Assembly (NCBI GenBank): GCA_021738625.1
Contig: JAIPBS010000017.1
Location: 1 to 64,000, forward strand
Reading direction: 5' to 3'
DNA length: 64,000 nucleotides
Source of the DNA: Bacteroidales bacterium
GTDB taxonomy: Bacteria; Bacteroidota; Bacteroidia; Bacteroidales; JAIOZK01
Positions 1-9,085 of this stretch are shown here, piece by piece; position 1 is the stretch's first letter; every line of letters starts with the position of its first letter. Under the pieces are notes generated by a model. That model was not told the origin of the DNA. It was given only the letters and a program-made list of their open reading frames with translations, and did no database searches. The position numbers and the translations under genes are program-made.

Positions 1-33
1 GTTGTTCTCGGAAGAAATTGTATTTTTATTCAC

Positions 34-114
34 GGGGTAAATTTTTTATGTTAAATGTCACCTCAAAGATATTGAATATCAATGAGATAACAAAATTATT
101 TACCCCCTTTTTTT
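34..114 (+). terminator. Long-loop inverted repeat with T-tract
   Basis: GGGGTAAAT at 34-42 is complementary to ATTTACCCC at 98-106 and is followed by a run of T residues on the + strand. The loop holds a second small palindrome at 68-80 (GATATT G AATATC). It could end a + strand transcript entering from outside the window, or lie just past the minus-strand lipoprotein remnant. The loop is long for a classical terminator, so this is tentative. Confidence 0.35.
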
Positions 115-131
115 TATTTTTTGTGAATTAT

Positions 132-332
132 TCAGGCTAGCTTATTAAAAATAGAAAAGGTCATAAGCCCTTTTTCCTTCCAAAAGCTGTAAGTAATTTT
201 TAATGAGTCATTTTCGTAAATATAAAAACCTTTATCATTAGTTTTAATCGATGAATTAGTGTTAAAAACTTGAACGTAGCTTTTACATCCCAAAAGAAGT
301 AAACAGATTATTGTTAAAATTAGTAAGTTTCT
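132..332 (-). pseudogene. Truncated small lipoprotein
   Basis: The 66-residue product opens with a lipoprotein signal peptide ending in the lipobox LLLLGC, so it would be anchored in the envelope. The start at 332 is preferred over an upstream ATG at 362, because it puts the signal peptide at the N-terminus and avoids overlap with the next gene. The body (VQVFNT..., YENDSLKITYSFW..., MTFSIFNK) resembles the first half of a small Bacteroidota lipoprotein family that I recall continuing with a YIDW/SFFI-like segment. Here it stops right after FSIFNKLA. No continuation is visible in other frames before the inverted repeat, so I read it as a 3'-truncated gene. Function unknown. Confidence 0.5.
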
Positions 333-348
333 CATACCTATTTGCTTT

Positions 349-585
349 TTATGTATTCCCACCGTTGTGATGTAAGCAGCTTTTTTTACTTTTATTTTTC
401 GCTAATTTCTTACTAAGTTCAAGAACTGGTAATTCAACCTCAGGTGGATCCTTATCATGCATATAACCTAAAAAATAACCAGTGGTTAAAGTTATGAAAA
501 ATAAATTAACCAAAGAAATTTCTGCATTTGGAATGCAAGTTTTTTTAGAAATTATAACACCATGTTCAACTATCATTAAAAGCAC
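349..585 (-). CDS. Small hypothetical membrane protein
   Basis: I do not recognise this 78-residue protein. It has one hydrophobic segment at about residues 21-42 (LVNLFFITLTTGYFLGYM), then a charged Lys-rich tail with a PPEVELPVLEL stretch. It lies 16 bp upstream of the truncated lipoprotein on the same strand and the two may share a transcript. Base composition is very AT-rich, like its neighbours and unlike the rest of the window, which suggests acquired DNA. Coding status is uncertain. Confidence 0.35.
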   Translation of the reverse strand: MLLMIVEHGVIISKKTCIPNAEISLVNLFFITLTTGYFLGYMHDKDPPEVELPVLELSKKLAKNKSKKSCLHHNGGNT

Positions 586-692
586 GCATAAAACTAGGTG
601 CGGTATTCATGTTTTTTTCACAAGACTGGCTGTTAACAACATCTAACCTTTGATTTGCATGCATTCAAATGTTTATTTTATTTCCAGCTGTA

Positions 693-1355
693 TTATATTC
701 TTACGTAAAAAATTTTGTATAAAAATCTTTCAATTACAGTCAAAAAATCATTAAGCAGTTGGCTGTCTGATATTTTAAATTCATAGAAATCCTCTTCTTC
801 AATTATTGAGAGGTTATTAATAGATTTAAAAGTTTCGATTAGGTTAGCATTATTTTCTGACTTTTCGATTGTATTATCCGGAAAATGTACAATTCTATTT
901 CGAAGTTTATTATATTTTGTTATTAGTGTCCACTCATCATTGATTGGAACAAGGTTTATTTCTAAAACCTTTTTGAAATATTTGTAATATTTAAAAATTC
1001 CATTACCGCTCAAATCTTTTACTTTCATATAAGTATTTTTCTCAGCTAATTTGCATAATTGAGACATTTTTTTCTCAAGGAATGAATACAAGGAAATAAA
1101 TATTGAATTTAAGTATAATTGATGGGTATATATTTTTATTTCGTGATCTACTACATCATATCCTATTTCAATTTGGTCACCAGTAGTTTGTTTTAGAAAT
1201 TTGTTATACTTTTTAATTTCCTCTTTAATTTCTCTGTCAATAATCTTCTCTGTCAGTTTTATGTATTCTTTAAATGAAAACAATTGGAAATCTACCTCAA
1301 TTAAAAATTGAAAATTTTCGTCATTAAATGTTTCTCTACTGGTATAAATTCCCAT
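693..1355 (-). CDS. Orphan HEPN-like protein (putative RNase fold)
   Basis: This is a 220-residue, helix-rich, Lys/Glu/Ile-rich cytoplasmic protein with no signal peptide. Residues 152-157 read RNRIVH. This matches the R-(polar)-X3-H form of the Rx4-6H signature that forms the active site of HEPN-family RNases, and it sits in the second half of the protein as usual. HEPN proteins act as toxins, abortive-infection effectors or RNA-processing enzymes, often next to a nucleotidyltransferase (MNT) antitoxin. No such partner is visible here. The gene is strongly AT-rich compared with the atp genes that follow, which suggests horizontal acquisition. The family call rests on one motif and overall character, so it is tentative. 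Confidence 0.5.
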   Translation of the reverse strand: MGIYTSRETFNDENFQFLIEVDFQLFSFKEYIKLTEKIIDREIKEEIKKYNKFLKQTTGDQIEIGYDVVDHEIKIYTHQLYLNSIFISLYSFLEKKMSQLCKLAEKNTYMKVKDLSGNGIFKYYKYFKKVLEINLVPINDEWTLITKYNKLRNRIVHFPDNTIEKSENNANLIETFKSINNLSIIEEEDFYEFKISDSQLLNDFLTVIERFLYKIFYVRI

Positions 1356-1771
1356 TTCTTTTTTTAGTTTACTGATGACTTAATAAACATACACTATTAT
1401 GTTGTAAATATAAACAGTTTTTACTTTTTTCATCTTACTTTTATTAATAAGCATTGTGCCTTTATCAAGTTGATTTTTTTATTTTTTAAGTGGTGATCAG
1501 GTCAAATAAAACCTGTCAGTGTGCGAAAAACCTGGCAAGGTTTAAAAATCGGATTGATTGAAAATGGATAATCTCGAAAGAATAATCCGGCTGGTGCGGA
1601 TTTGCAATCCATGGCCCTTTGGAATTTGGGATTAGGGAATATAAGGGTATATGGGAGATGGCGGTGGTAATTTCAATACTCCATCACTACAATATTCCAA
1701 CGTTCCAAGAGTTTTATAAATCGCAGTGGGGTAAAATATTAACCTGGATATTTAAAAAACCGGCAGGTTGC
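1356..1771. other. Intergenic region with REP-like debris
   Basis: No convincing gene is present. The left part is plain AT-rich sequence and probably holds the promoter of the HEPN-like gene. The right part carries short palindromic pieces such as AAACCT GGCA AGGTTT at 1528-1543 and GGATTTGCAATCC near 1598-1610. These look like dispersed intergenic repeats of Bacteroidota. A + strand open frame at 1619-1831 runs into atpG antisense and is not believed. Confidence 0.45.
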
Positions 1772-1772
1772 C
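1754..1772 (-). terminator. Weak terminator after atpG
   Basis: On the minus strand a short GGCA-ACC-TGCC hairpin overlaps the last base of the atpG stop codon and is followed by GG and six T residues. The stem is only 4 bp, so it is a weak candidate for the end of the atpBEFHAG transcript. Confidence 0.3.
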
Positions 1773-2653
1773 TACCCTCTGAGGGCTTCGGCTCCGCTGA
1801 CGATCTCGATAAGTTCGTTGGTGATGGCTGACTGGCGTGCCTTGTTGTATTTGAGCTGAAGTTCTTTTACCAGCTCCCGGGCATTGTCGGTGGCGTTGTG
1901 CATGGCTGTCATGCGGGCGCCCTGTTCGGAGGCGTATGAATCAAGCAATGCTTTGTAGAGCTGGATCTTAAGTGATTTTGGGATCAGTTCCCTGATAATT
2001 TCCTGCTTGCCGGGCTCGAAAATAAAATCTGATTTGATGGCATGTTCTTCGCCGCCCTCAGGTGGTATGATAGGGAGATATTGTTCGGTGACCAGTTTTT
2101 GCACGGCGGCATTTTTAAACTGGTTGTAAATGATTATGATCTTATCGTGTTTCTGATCCGAAAACGCATTCATAAAATTTTGTGCAAAGGGCAGGGTGTT
2201 CTCAAAAGTCAGGTTATCGAGCAGAGCGGTATCTCCGTTCACATTCTTGTACTTTCTTTTTGTGAAATGATCCAAAGCCTTTTTGCCGAAAAAGAACAAG
2301 TTGAGGTTACCGGATTTATACTGCTCCTTGAATTCGTGCTCGAGGGCATGTTTCACCCGTTTGATAACATGTGAGTTGAAAGCTCCGCAAAGGCCTTTGT
2401 TGGAGGTAATGGCGATCAGCAGAACCTTGTCTTCCCCGCGATCGTCCGTATAAGTGCTGCCGTCCATCTGGTCAAGGCTGCCGCTTAAGGCCTGCAATAA
2501 CTCTTGCAGTTTGGAAGCATAGGGTCGCATGGCCAGGATGGCATTCTGCGCCCTGCGCAGCTTGGAAGCGGCCACCAGTTTCATGGCGCTGGTGATCTGC
2601 TGGGTTGATTTAACCGATGCGATTCTGTTTCTTACTTCCTTTAGATTTGGCAT
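1772..2653 (-). CDS. atpG: ATP synthase F1 subunit gamma
   Basis: This 293-residue protein is the central rotor shaft that couples c-ring rotation to catalysis in the alpha3beta3 head. The N-terminus (MPNLKEVRNRI, then a TQQITSAMKLVA stretch) and the C-terminus (ARQSAITNELIEIVSGAEAL) are the two conserved helices that form the coiled coil inside the F1 head. Length is normal. It is the last gene of the atpBEFHAG block, 16 bp downstream of atpA, with no gene following on the same strand before the AT-rich accessory patch. Confidence 0.97.
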   Translation of the reverse strand: MPNLKEVRNRIASVKSTQQITSAMKLVAASKLRRAQNAILAMRPYASKLQELLQALSGSLDQMDGSTYTDDRGEDKVLLIAITSNKGLCGAFNSHVIKRVKHALEHEFKEQYKSGNLNLFFFGKKALDHFTKRKYKNVNGDTALLDNLTFENTLPFAQNFMNAFSDQKHDKIIIIYNQFKNAAVQKLVTEQYLPIIPPEGGEEHAIKSDFIFEPGKQEIIRELIPKSLKIQLYKALLDSYASEQGARMTAMHNATDNARELVKELQLKYNKARQSAITNELIEIVSGAEALRG

Positions 2654-2669
2654 GCCTTTTCAGTTCGGA

Positions 2670-4265
2670 TTAAACGATTTTTGTTTTTTCGTATTTTCTG
2701 GCGATTTCTTTTGCTAGCTGTTCCATGGTTTGGGTAGCCTCATCCGTTAGCTTGCCGGCTTTAAGTGTTTCCAGCACATCCTGATGATCGGTTTCCATTC
2801 TGTGCAGATATTCTTCCTCGAAATTTTTTATGCTCTCCACCGGAATTTTTCTGAGCAGGTTCCTGGTTCCGCAAAATATGATGGCGATTTGCTTTTCTAC
2901 CGGTACGGGGCTGAATTGAGGTTGTTTCAGTATCTCGACATTTCTTCTTCCCTTCTCGATAATAGCTTTTGTTGAAGGGTCGAGGTCGGAGCCGAATTTG
3001 GCAAAAGCTTCCAGCTCACGATATTGGGCCTGGTCGATTTTGAGGGTTCCGGCGATTTTCTTCATGGATTTGATCTGTGCGTTACCCCCCACGCGCGATA
3101 CGGAAATACCCACGTTGATGGCCGGGCGCACACCGGCATTGAACAGGTTTGTTTCAAGAAAAATCTGTCCATCGGTGATGGAGATCACGTTGGTGGGGAT
3201 GTATGCCGAAACGTCGCCTGCCTGTGTTTCGATGATGGGCAGTGCGGTCAATGATCCACCACCCTTTACTTTTCCTTTAAGTGATTCGGGCAGGTCGTTC
3301 ATTTGTTTGGCTACGTCTTCCGCTTCGATGATTTTGGCGGCTCTTTCCAGCAATCTTGAATGAAGATAAAATACATCACCCGGATAGGCTTCGCGGCCCG
3401 GGGGTCTTCTCAGGAGAAGGGATACTTCCCGGTAGGCTACGGCCTGCTTAGAAAGGTCGTCAAAGATTACCAGGGCGGAACGGCCTGTATCCCTGAAGTA
3501 TTCACCCAGGGCAGCCCCTGCGAAAGGTGCATAAAACTGCATGGCTGCCGGATCAGAAGCGGTGGCGGCAATAACCGTTGTATATTCCATCGCACCGTTA
3601 TCTTCAAGGGCTTTCACCGTATTGGCAATTGAGGAGCCTTTCTGGCCAATGGCAACATAAATACAGTAAGCCGGATTTCCTTTCCGGTGGCTATGTTTCT
3701 GATTGATGATGGTATCGACTACAATGGCTGATTTTCCCGTTTGCCGGTCGCCGATCACTAGCTCGCGCTGCCCTCGTCCGATCGGGATCATGGCGTCGAT
3801 TGCTTTGATACCGGTTTGCAGAGGTTCGTTAACAGGTTGGCGGTAAATCACGCCTGGAGCTTTTCTTTCGAGTGGCATTTCAAATTTTTCACCGCCAATT
3901 TCGCCTTTTCCATCGATGGGTTCGCCAAGGGTGTTGACGACCCTGCCCAGCATTTTTTCGCCGGCCTGTATGGAAGCGATACGTCGGGTGCGATTTACAA
4001 TATCGCCTTCTTTGATCTCATTGCTTTCACCCAGCAATACTGCGCCCACATTGTCTTCTTCCAGGTTGAGAATGATGCCCATGGTAGAGGTTTTTTCAAA
4101 CTCGATCAATTCCCCGGCTTCAGCGTTCAGTAAGCCGTAAATCCTGGCAATGCCGTCACCGACTTCCAAAACGGTTCCGGTTTCTTCCAGTTTGGCCTGG
4201 TCGTCGAATCCGGCCAGTTGCTTGCGCAATATCGCAGATACTTCAGCGGGTTTTATTTCAGCCAT
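2670..4265 (-). CDS. atpA: ATP synthase F1 subunit alpha
   Basis: This is the non-catalytic nucleotide-binding subunit of the F1 head, 531 residues. The Walker A motif GDRQTGKS is at residues 172-179, and the alpha-specific signature [13 protein letters not shown] lies in the second half. The beta-barrel N-terminal domain and the helical C-terminal domain are complete. It lies 20 bp downstream of atpH and 16 bp upstream of atpG, consistent with one operon. Confidence 0.98.
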   Translation of the reverse strand: MAEIKPAEVSAILRKQLAGFDDQAKLEETGTVLEVGDGIARIYGLLNAEAGELIEFEKTSTMGIILNLEEDNVGAVLLGESNEIKEGDIVNRTRRIASIQAGEKMLGRVVNTLGEPIDGKGEIGGEKFEMPLERKAPGVIYRQPVNEPLQTGIKAIDAMIPIGRGQRELVIGDRQTGKSAIVVDTIINQKHSHRKGNPAYCIYVAIGQKGSSIANTVKALEDNGAMEYTTVIAATASDPAAMQFYAPFAGAALGEYFRDTGRSALVIFDDLSKQAVAYREVSLLLRRPPGREAYPGDVFYLHSRLLERAAKIIEAEDVAKQMNDLPESLKGKVKGGGSLTALPIIETQAGDVSAYIPTNVISITDGQIFLETNLFNAGVRPAINVGISVSRVGGNAQIKSMKKIAGTLKIDQAQYRELEAFAKFGSDLDPSTKAIIEKGRRNVEILKQPQFSPVPVEKQIAIIFCGTRNLLRKIPVESIKNFEEEYLHRMETDHQDVLETLKAGKLTDEATQTMEQLAKEIARKYEKTKIV

Positions 4266-4285
4266 CTTATCTTGTTTTTATGTCT

Positions 4286-4846
4286 TTAAATCTTACTTTT
4301 GTATAAATTGACTTTGAAGTCCTTCTTCAAATCAGCAAGTTGTTTCGAGATGCTTGCGTCGTATTTGTAACCATCGAATTTTAAAACAAACCCGCCGATC
4401 AGATCTTCCTTGATCTCCTCGATCAGGTCTATTTCACCTTTGGTTTGTTCTTTCAACAGGTCAATTACCTGCCGGTGGATGTCATCATTGATCTTAACTG
4501 CTGTTTGCAGGATTGTGGTGATGATGTTCTTGTATTTTTTATACTGGTTTATGAATGCCTGTGCGATGTTCTCAATGTATGTTTCCCTGCGATTTTTTGT
4601 GATCAGCAGGACAAACTTCAGGCTAAGTTCATTCACGTGGTCTTTCAGTATGGCGGTAATGATCGTACTTTTCTTTTCAGGATAGATCACCGGGCTTTTA
4701 AGAAATAGCTTTAGTTCCTTACTCTCGCTGATTGTTTTCATGACCAGTTCCATATCTTTTTTAACTTGCTCCAGGATGTTTTTTTCCAGGGCAAGTTCAA
4801 AAAGCGCTTTGGCATACCGTGTTCCTATCCTTGATCGTCTCATCAC
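4286..4846 (-). CDS. atpH: ATP synthase F1 subunit delta
   Basis: This 186-residue subunit is the peripheral-stalk cap that links the b dimer to the top of F1. The N-terminal RYAKALFELALE helix is the family hallmark. The C-terminal EIKEDLIGGFVLKFDGYKYDASI segment matches the conserved 'GG...D..i D.S' region near the end of OSCP/delta proteins. It sits between atpF (5 bp away) and atpA in the usual b-delta-alpha order. A second Met at position 2 is an equally possible start. Confidence 0.95.
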   Translation of the reverse strand: MMRRSRIGTRYAKALFELALEKNILEQVKKDMELVMKTISESKELKLFLKSPVIYPEKKSTIITAILKDHVNELSLKFVLLITKNRRETYIENIAQAFINQYKKYKNIITTILQTAVKINDDIHRQVIDLLKEQTKGEIDLIEEIKEDLIGGFVLKFDGYKYDASISKQLADLKKDFKVNLYKSKI

Positions 4847-4851
4847 GTCTT

Positions 4852-5346
4852 TTAGTTAAAATTTATTTCATCGATGAGTTTTTGCACATAATCCTTTTGT
4901 TTTTTTTCGTCGGAAAGTTCCTGTTTAAGGACTTTCTCTGCGATCTCTATTGAGAGGGAAGCAAGCTGATTTTTCAGGTCGGTCATGGCCGCCATTTTTT
5001 CATTTTCAATTCTGCCTTTGGCATTTTCAACAATGCGGTTGGCTTCCTGATTGGCTTTTTCCCTGGCCTCATCAATTATTTTATCCCTTACCTTTCTGGC
5101 ATCCCTAAGGATAGCGTCGCGCTCGTCTTTGGCCTCTGCCAGCAGTTTTTCATTGCTGAATTTCAACTGCTTCATTTCTTCCCTGGCCTTGTCGGCTGCA
5201 TGCAGCGCTTCATCAATGGAGTCTTCACGCTCCTTCAGGGATTTCATAATGGGTTTCCAGGCAAATTTGCCAAGTATCCAGATCAGGATAGCGAATGACA
5301 GCGTCATCCAAAAAATCAAACCTATTCCCGGACTAACCAGTTCCAT
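4852..5346 (-). CDS. atpF: ATP synthase Fo subunit b
   Basis: This 164-residue protein has one N-terminal membrane helix (GLIFWMTLSFAILIWIL, about residues 8-25), then a long charged coiled coil rich in Ala, Glu, Lys and Arg. It forms the peripheral stalk as a dimer and holds F1 still against the rotating c-ring. Length is typical. Only one b-type gene is present, so the stalk is probably a homodimer, in contrast to the b/b' pairs of phototrophs. Confidence 0.96.
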   Translation of the reverse strand: MELVSPGIGLIFWMTLSFAILIWILGKFAWKPIMKSLKEREDSIDEALHAADKAREEMKQLKFSNEKLLAEAKDERDAILRDARKVRDKIIDEAREKANQEANRIVENAKGRIENEKMAAMTDLKNQLASLSIEIAEKVLKQELSDEKKQKDYVQKLIDEINFN

Positions 5347-5424
5347 ATCTTATAAATTAAAGTTTACATCTAAAAAGCTTCGTATTCCAACCAACCGTTG
5401 GAATACGAAGATCATAACTGATTT

Positions 5425-5700
<276 letters not shown>

Positions 5701-5712
5701 TTAAAAGTGTTA

Positions 5713-6924
5713 CTAATGATGATCTTCTGTTGCCATACCAAAATACAGGGCTGACAAAAGCGTAAACACATATGCTTGGATGAAAGCTACCAGCAATTCA
5801 AGCAAGCCCATGAAAACAGCAAATGCAATAGAAACGATGCTCACCCCATAGCCCATGGCAGGCTGGATGTTACCAAAAATAAATACCAGGCTTATAAAAC
5901 CCAGAACAATAATGTGTCCTGCCGTAATGTTTGCGAATAAACGAACCATCAACACAAAAGGCTTTGTAAAGATTCCCATGAACTCCACCAGGGGCATGAT
6001 GGGAATTGGGATTTTCAGCCACCAGGGTACGCCCGGGGTGTTGAAAATATGTTTCCAGTAATTCTTGTTGGCGCTGAAGGTGGTGATCAAAAAGGTGAAT
6101 ACCGCCATCACTCCTGTTACAGCAATATTTCCTGTTACATTGGCGCCGCCCGGGAAAAAGGGAACCAGCCCCAGCAGGTTGTTTAGGAATATAAAGAAGA
6201 ACAGGGTGAACAAAAAGGGAAGATAACGTTCATGCCTTTTCACACCAATAGCTTCTTTGGCCACATCGTCGCGGATGAAAAGGATAAGCGGTTCCAGCAA
6301 GGATTGCAGCCCTTTAGGAGCTTCGCCTTTGCGCTTTTTATATCTTTTGGCAATGGATATAAACATCCAGCTCATAATGATCATGCTTATGAAGATTGCC
6401 GCCACGTTTTTTGTAATGGAAAAATCGAGCGGAACATCGTATTGCTTCTTGCCCCCTTCTTGTTCAACGGCCACAATTTCTTCGTCCAGGTAATTGTAGT
6501 CGGGATCTTCAAGGGGATCATGCAAAATTTTGCCTTTGAACTCTCCTTCGGTCATCAGCCGAAAGCCCTTGTAGGATGCATGTCCATGATGCAATTTACT
6601 CGACATAAAAATATGCAATTTCCCATCATGCCAAAGTATCACAGGTAGGGGAATACTAATATGGGTTTCGCCCAGGGTGGCAATGTGCCATTCGTGCGAA
6701 TCAATGATGTGCTCGATAATGCTTTCACCGGCATTGAATTCCTCTTCTTCAACCTCTTCGGGCCATGCGGCCTCATGGCTATCCGGTTCCTGTTGACGAG
6801 CAGCTACCTGCTGATTATGCTGTGTGCCGGCAAAAAGAAATTGGGTGATCAAAAAGGCAGTCAGTGCCAATGAAACACCCAAAAAAATTTTTCGTTTTCC
6901 GATACGTATTTTGGTCATTAACAA
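5713..6924 (-). CDS. atpB: ATP synthase Fo subunit a with long N-terminal extension
   Basis: This subunit forms the stator half-channels for protons. At 403 residues it is much longer than the roughly 270 of E. coli. The extra length is an N-terminal signal-like helix (about 11-32) and an acidic, His-rich extracytoplasmic domain to about residue 165, a layout I know from other Bacteroidota a subunits. The essential arginine is Arg328, in LMVRLFANITAGH. It is the first gene of the atpBEFHAG block. No atpI-like gene lies directly upstream; the next gene points the other way. Confidence 0.96.
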   Translation of the reverse strand: MLMTKIRIGKRKIFLGVSLALTAFLITQFLFAGTQHNQQVAARQQEPDSHEAAWPEEVEEEEFNAGESIIEHIIDSHEWHIATLGETHISIPLPVILWHDGKLHIFMSSKLHHGHASYKGFRLMTEGEFKGKILHDPLEDPDYNYLDEEIVAVEQEGGKKQYDVPLDFSITKNVAAIFISMIIMSWMFISIAKRYKKRKGEAPKGLQSLLEPLILFIRDDVAKEAIGVKRHERYLPFLFTLFFFIFLNNLLGLVPFFPGGANVTGNIAVTGVMAVFTFLITTFSANKNYWKHIFNTPGVPWWLKIPIPIMPLVEFMGIFTKPFVLMVRLFANITAGHIIVLGFISLVFIFGNIQPAMGYGVSIVSIAFAVFMGLLELLVAFIQAYVFTLLSALYFGMATEDHH

Positions 6925-7133
6925 TTTGCTATGATTATCAAATCAGGCTGCAAGTTTACAAATATTTACTGAATTAATAAAGAAAAGTGACAATGTATAA
7001 AAATACCCTCATGTATGGATGATTTAATTTTTTGTTGCAAGGGAAAGGCTCGAAAACAATCAGGTACGGATTTGATATTCCACAAAAAATAATGTAACTT
7101 CACGCTATCGATCATTGTTAAAATACTGTTAAT

Positions 7134-7646
7134 ATGAAAAACACAATCCTATTCTCTTTAATTGTAATGGTTTTTTTTGCCGGATGTGACCAAAAGGAAA
7201 AGACTTCTGAGGTGGACCTGGCAGCCGAGAAAATGCAAATTGAAAATGTGCTTGACCAGTATGTAATGGCCAATGAAAATCAGGATTTCAGTATCATCGA
7301 AACCATATGGGCCGAAGATGATGACATTGTTTTATTCGGCACCGATATGGATGAAAAGCTGGTTGGCTGGGAACAGATCAAATCAGCCATACAAAAACAA
7401 TTCACCACCCTTGACAGCACTTACATTTCCATTCAGGAACAAACGATCAACCTGAATAAGTTCGGGACTACCGCCTGGTTTTCGGAAGTGCTGAATTATA
7501 ATTTTATATATGAGGGCAAGTCGATGAGCTATGAAGGTATTCGTTTTACAGGTGTTTTGCGCAAAACCGGTGGCAACTGGGAGCTTGTGCAGGGGCATTT
7601 GTCCATTCCGGCCGATGTTGATTTTGCAACGGAAAATAATGAATAA
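7134..7646 (+). CDS. SnoaL/NTF2-like lipoprotein
   Basis: This 170-residue predicted lipoprotein has signal helix ILFSLIVMVFFAGC with the lipidated Cys at about residue 18. The rest matches a single cone-shaped NTF2-like domain of the DUF4440/SnoaL kind: an N-terminal helix (ENVLDQYVMANENQDFSIIE), a mid-domain GWEQIKSAIQKQF, and a closing W-x-L-V-x-G-H strand. Members bind small hydrophobic ligands or act as isomerases, but the substrate is unknown here. It is the first of the genes lying between the two ATP synthase blocks and is transcribed opposite to them. Confidence 0.75.
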   Translation: MKNTILFSLIVMVFFAGCDQKEKTSEVDLAAEKMQIENVLDQYVMANENQDFSIIETIWAEDDDIVLFGTDMDEKLVGWEQIKSAIQKQFTTLDSTYISIQEQTINLNKFGTTAWFSEVLNYNFIYEGKSMSYEGIRFTGVLRKTGGNWELVQGHLSIPADVDFATENNE

Positions 7647-7700
7647 CCAGAGGGGTCTGTGGCAACAGATTACATACTGATATTTACAAAAAATACAAAA

Positions 7701-7777
7701 CATTTTTCTGTTAGATTCGGTTATACCGATTGAAGCATGAAGTCAATCATTGCAAACCTGTTCCGAATCGGCATAAC
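7701..7777 (+). repeat. Dispersed 77-bp repeat, copy A
   Basis: This segment is nearly identical (about 67 of 77 positions by eye) to the reverse complement of 42809-42884. The inner part is bounded by an imperfect terminal inverted repeat: GTTATACCGAT at 7720-7730 and ATCGGCATAAC at 7767-7777. It lies in the 3' flank of the SnoaL-like gene. A small non-autonomous mobile element or a REP-like regulatory unit would both fit. Confidence 0.75.
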
Positions 7778-7855
7778 TTTCCTGGGTGTAAGTTGAATTG
7801 TATCCTGTCGGAATGATATTTTGCCTGTGAATTTTTTTATTTTTGCTGAAAAAGA

Positions 7856-8671
7856 ATGCATATGTTGAGAAAGCTTATTTTCATAATGACGATTGTAACC
7901 GGTTTGATCGCCTGTTCGGGAAACCAGGATCAAAAAGAAAAAGTAGAAAGTGCCGGTAAGAACAATGTAAAAGACACTACAACAAGCCTTCAGATTTCCG
8001 ACTCACTCAAAATGAAAAGCCCCGAACCCGATGCGGCCAAACCAAATGAAAATACGAAAGGACCGGAAGAAGAAATAAAATCAGCCGAACCCGTACCCCA
8101 GAAACTTGATGTGTCGAAGATGGCAATGGAGTTTTTTTCGAGAGGGGTGCAACATTACGAAGAGAAGAAATACCAACAGGGCATTGCCGAATTCAATAAG
8201 GTTGTTCAAATGGATCCCGACAACAAAGATGCTTTCTACAACCTGGGCATGGGTTATTATTTCACGGAGGATTATTACCATGCCCTGAAAAACTTCAGGG
8301 AGGCCGCCCGCCTCGATCCCCAGGACAGCCTTTCGGTATTGTATTGCGGACTGGCCAAATATTTCCTGGGCGATTTCGAGGGTTCCATTGAATATTTCGA
8401 CCAGGCCATCGAACTGAATCCCGGTTTTTCCGACGCCTGGTACAATCGCGGAACTGCACGCGGACAGATCAACGATTATACAGGAGCCATAGCGGATTTT
8501 ACCAAAGCCATCGACTTAAAACCCGATTATAAGGAAGCTTATTACAACCGGGGCAATGCTTATTTCTTTGCCAATGAAAGAGATAAGGCCTGCGCTGATT
8601 GGAAAAAAGCCAAAAGCCTCGGCTCAGAAAACACCGATAAAGTGCTTGAGGCCTATTGTCAGGAGAATTGA
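7856..8671 (+). CDS. TPR lipoprotein
   Basis: This 271-residue lipoprotein has lipobox LIAC after a short signal peptide; the Met at residue 3 could also be the start. A low-complexity charged linker follows to about residue 90, then four to five tetratricopeptide repeats to the C-terminus. Diagnostic pieces are YYNRGNAYFF, AWYNRGTARGQ and AIADFTKAIDLKPDYKEA. TPR lipoproteins scaffold protein-protein contacts in the periplasm or outer membrane. It is convergent with the small gene at 8683. No specific partner can be named. Confidence 0.8.
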   Translation: MHMLRKLIFIMTIVTGLIACSGNQDQKEKVESAGKNNVKDTTTSLQISDSLKMKSPEPDAAKPNENTKGPEEEIKSAEPVPQKLDVSKMAMEFFSRGVQHYEEKKYQQGIAEFNKVVQMDPDNKDAFYNLGMGYYFTEDYYHALKNFREAARLDPQDSLSVLYCGLAKYFLGDFEGSIEYFDQAIELNPGFSDAWYNRGTARGQINDYTGAIADFTKAIDLKPDYKEAYYNRGNAYFFANERDKACADWKKAKSLGSENTDKVLEAYCQEN

Positions 8672-8682
8672 TGGGTTTGATT

Positions 8683-9000
8683 TTAACTGATCGTGCCTGA
8701 AACTGTTGCGATCACGTAATCGCCTTTATCGTTTGTCTCCTTCAGCAACTTGCCGTTATAATATGCTTTGAGGTTTATTTCGGATTTTCTTTGGTTGGCC
8801 TGCACCGAAAAATAATAATAATCTCCGGGCTTACATTTGTATGAATATTTCCACTTATTTTTGACGGCTGGGTTTTGCAGGGTTTTCTTTTCCTCTGCCG
8901 TATAAGTTAAATTGTAAGTTCCGTCGGAGCCTTTGATCCTGAATGTGATTTTGCCCTGATCACTTTTTCTTTTAAATAGCTTAGTTAAAAATCCGGCCAT
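8683..9000 (-). CDS. Small beta-rich hypothetical protein
   Basis: The 105-residue product starts with a basic segment (LTKLFKRKSDQGK), then alternating strands. The pattern (TYNLTYTAEEKK, a mid KWKYSY, a C-terminal LKAYYNGKLLKETNDKG) loosely recalls a small immunoglobulin-like fold such as MmpS, but without a signal peptide or membrane anchor. I cannot assign a function. It lies 85 bp downstream of atpC on the same strand, where an atpI-like gene might be expected, yet it has no membrane helices and is not AtpI. Confidence 0.55.
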   Translation of the reverse strand: MAGFLTKLFKRKSDQGKITFRIKGSDGTYNLTYTAEEKKTLQNPAVKNKWKYSYKCKPGDYYYFSVQANQRKSEINLKAYYNGKLLKETNDKGDYVIATVSGTIS

Positions 9001-9085
9001 GGTTTAAAGATTTTAGGCCAAATATAATAAAAAGCATCAGAAATGATCAAGAAAAAAAATCGGTATTGTCAGATATTTTGATTTA

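Noticed and set aside
1619-1831. 70-residue + strand open frame between the HEPN-like gene and atpG
   Set aside because: It runs into the atpG coding region antisense and its first part is intergenic repeat debris.
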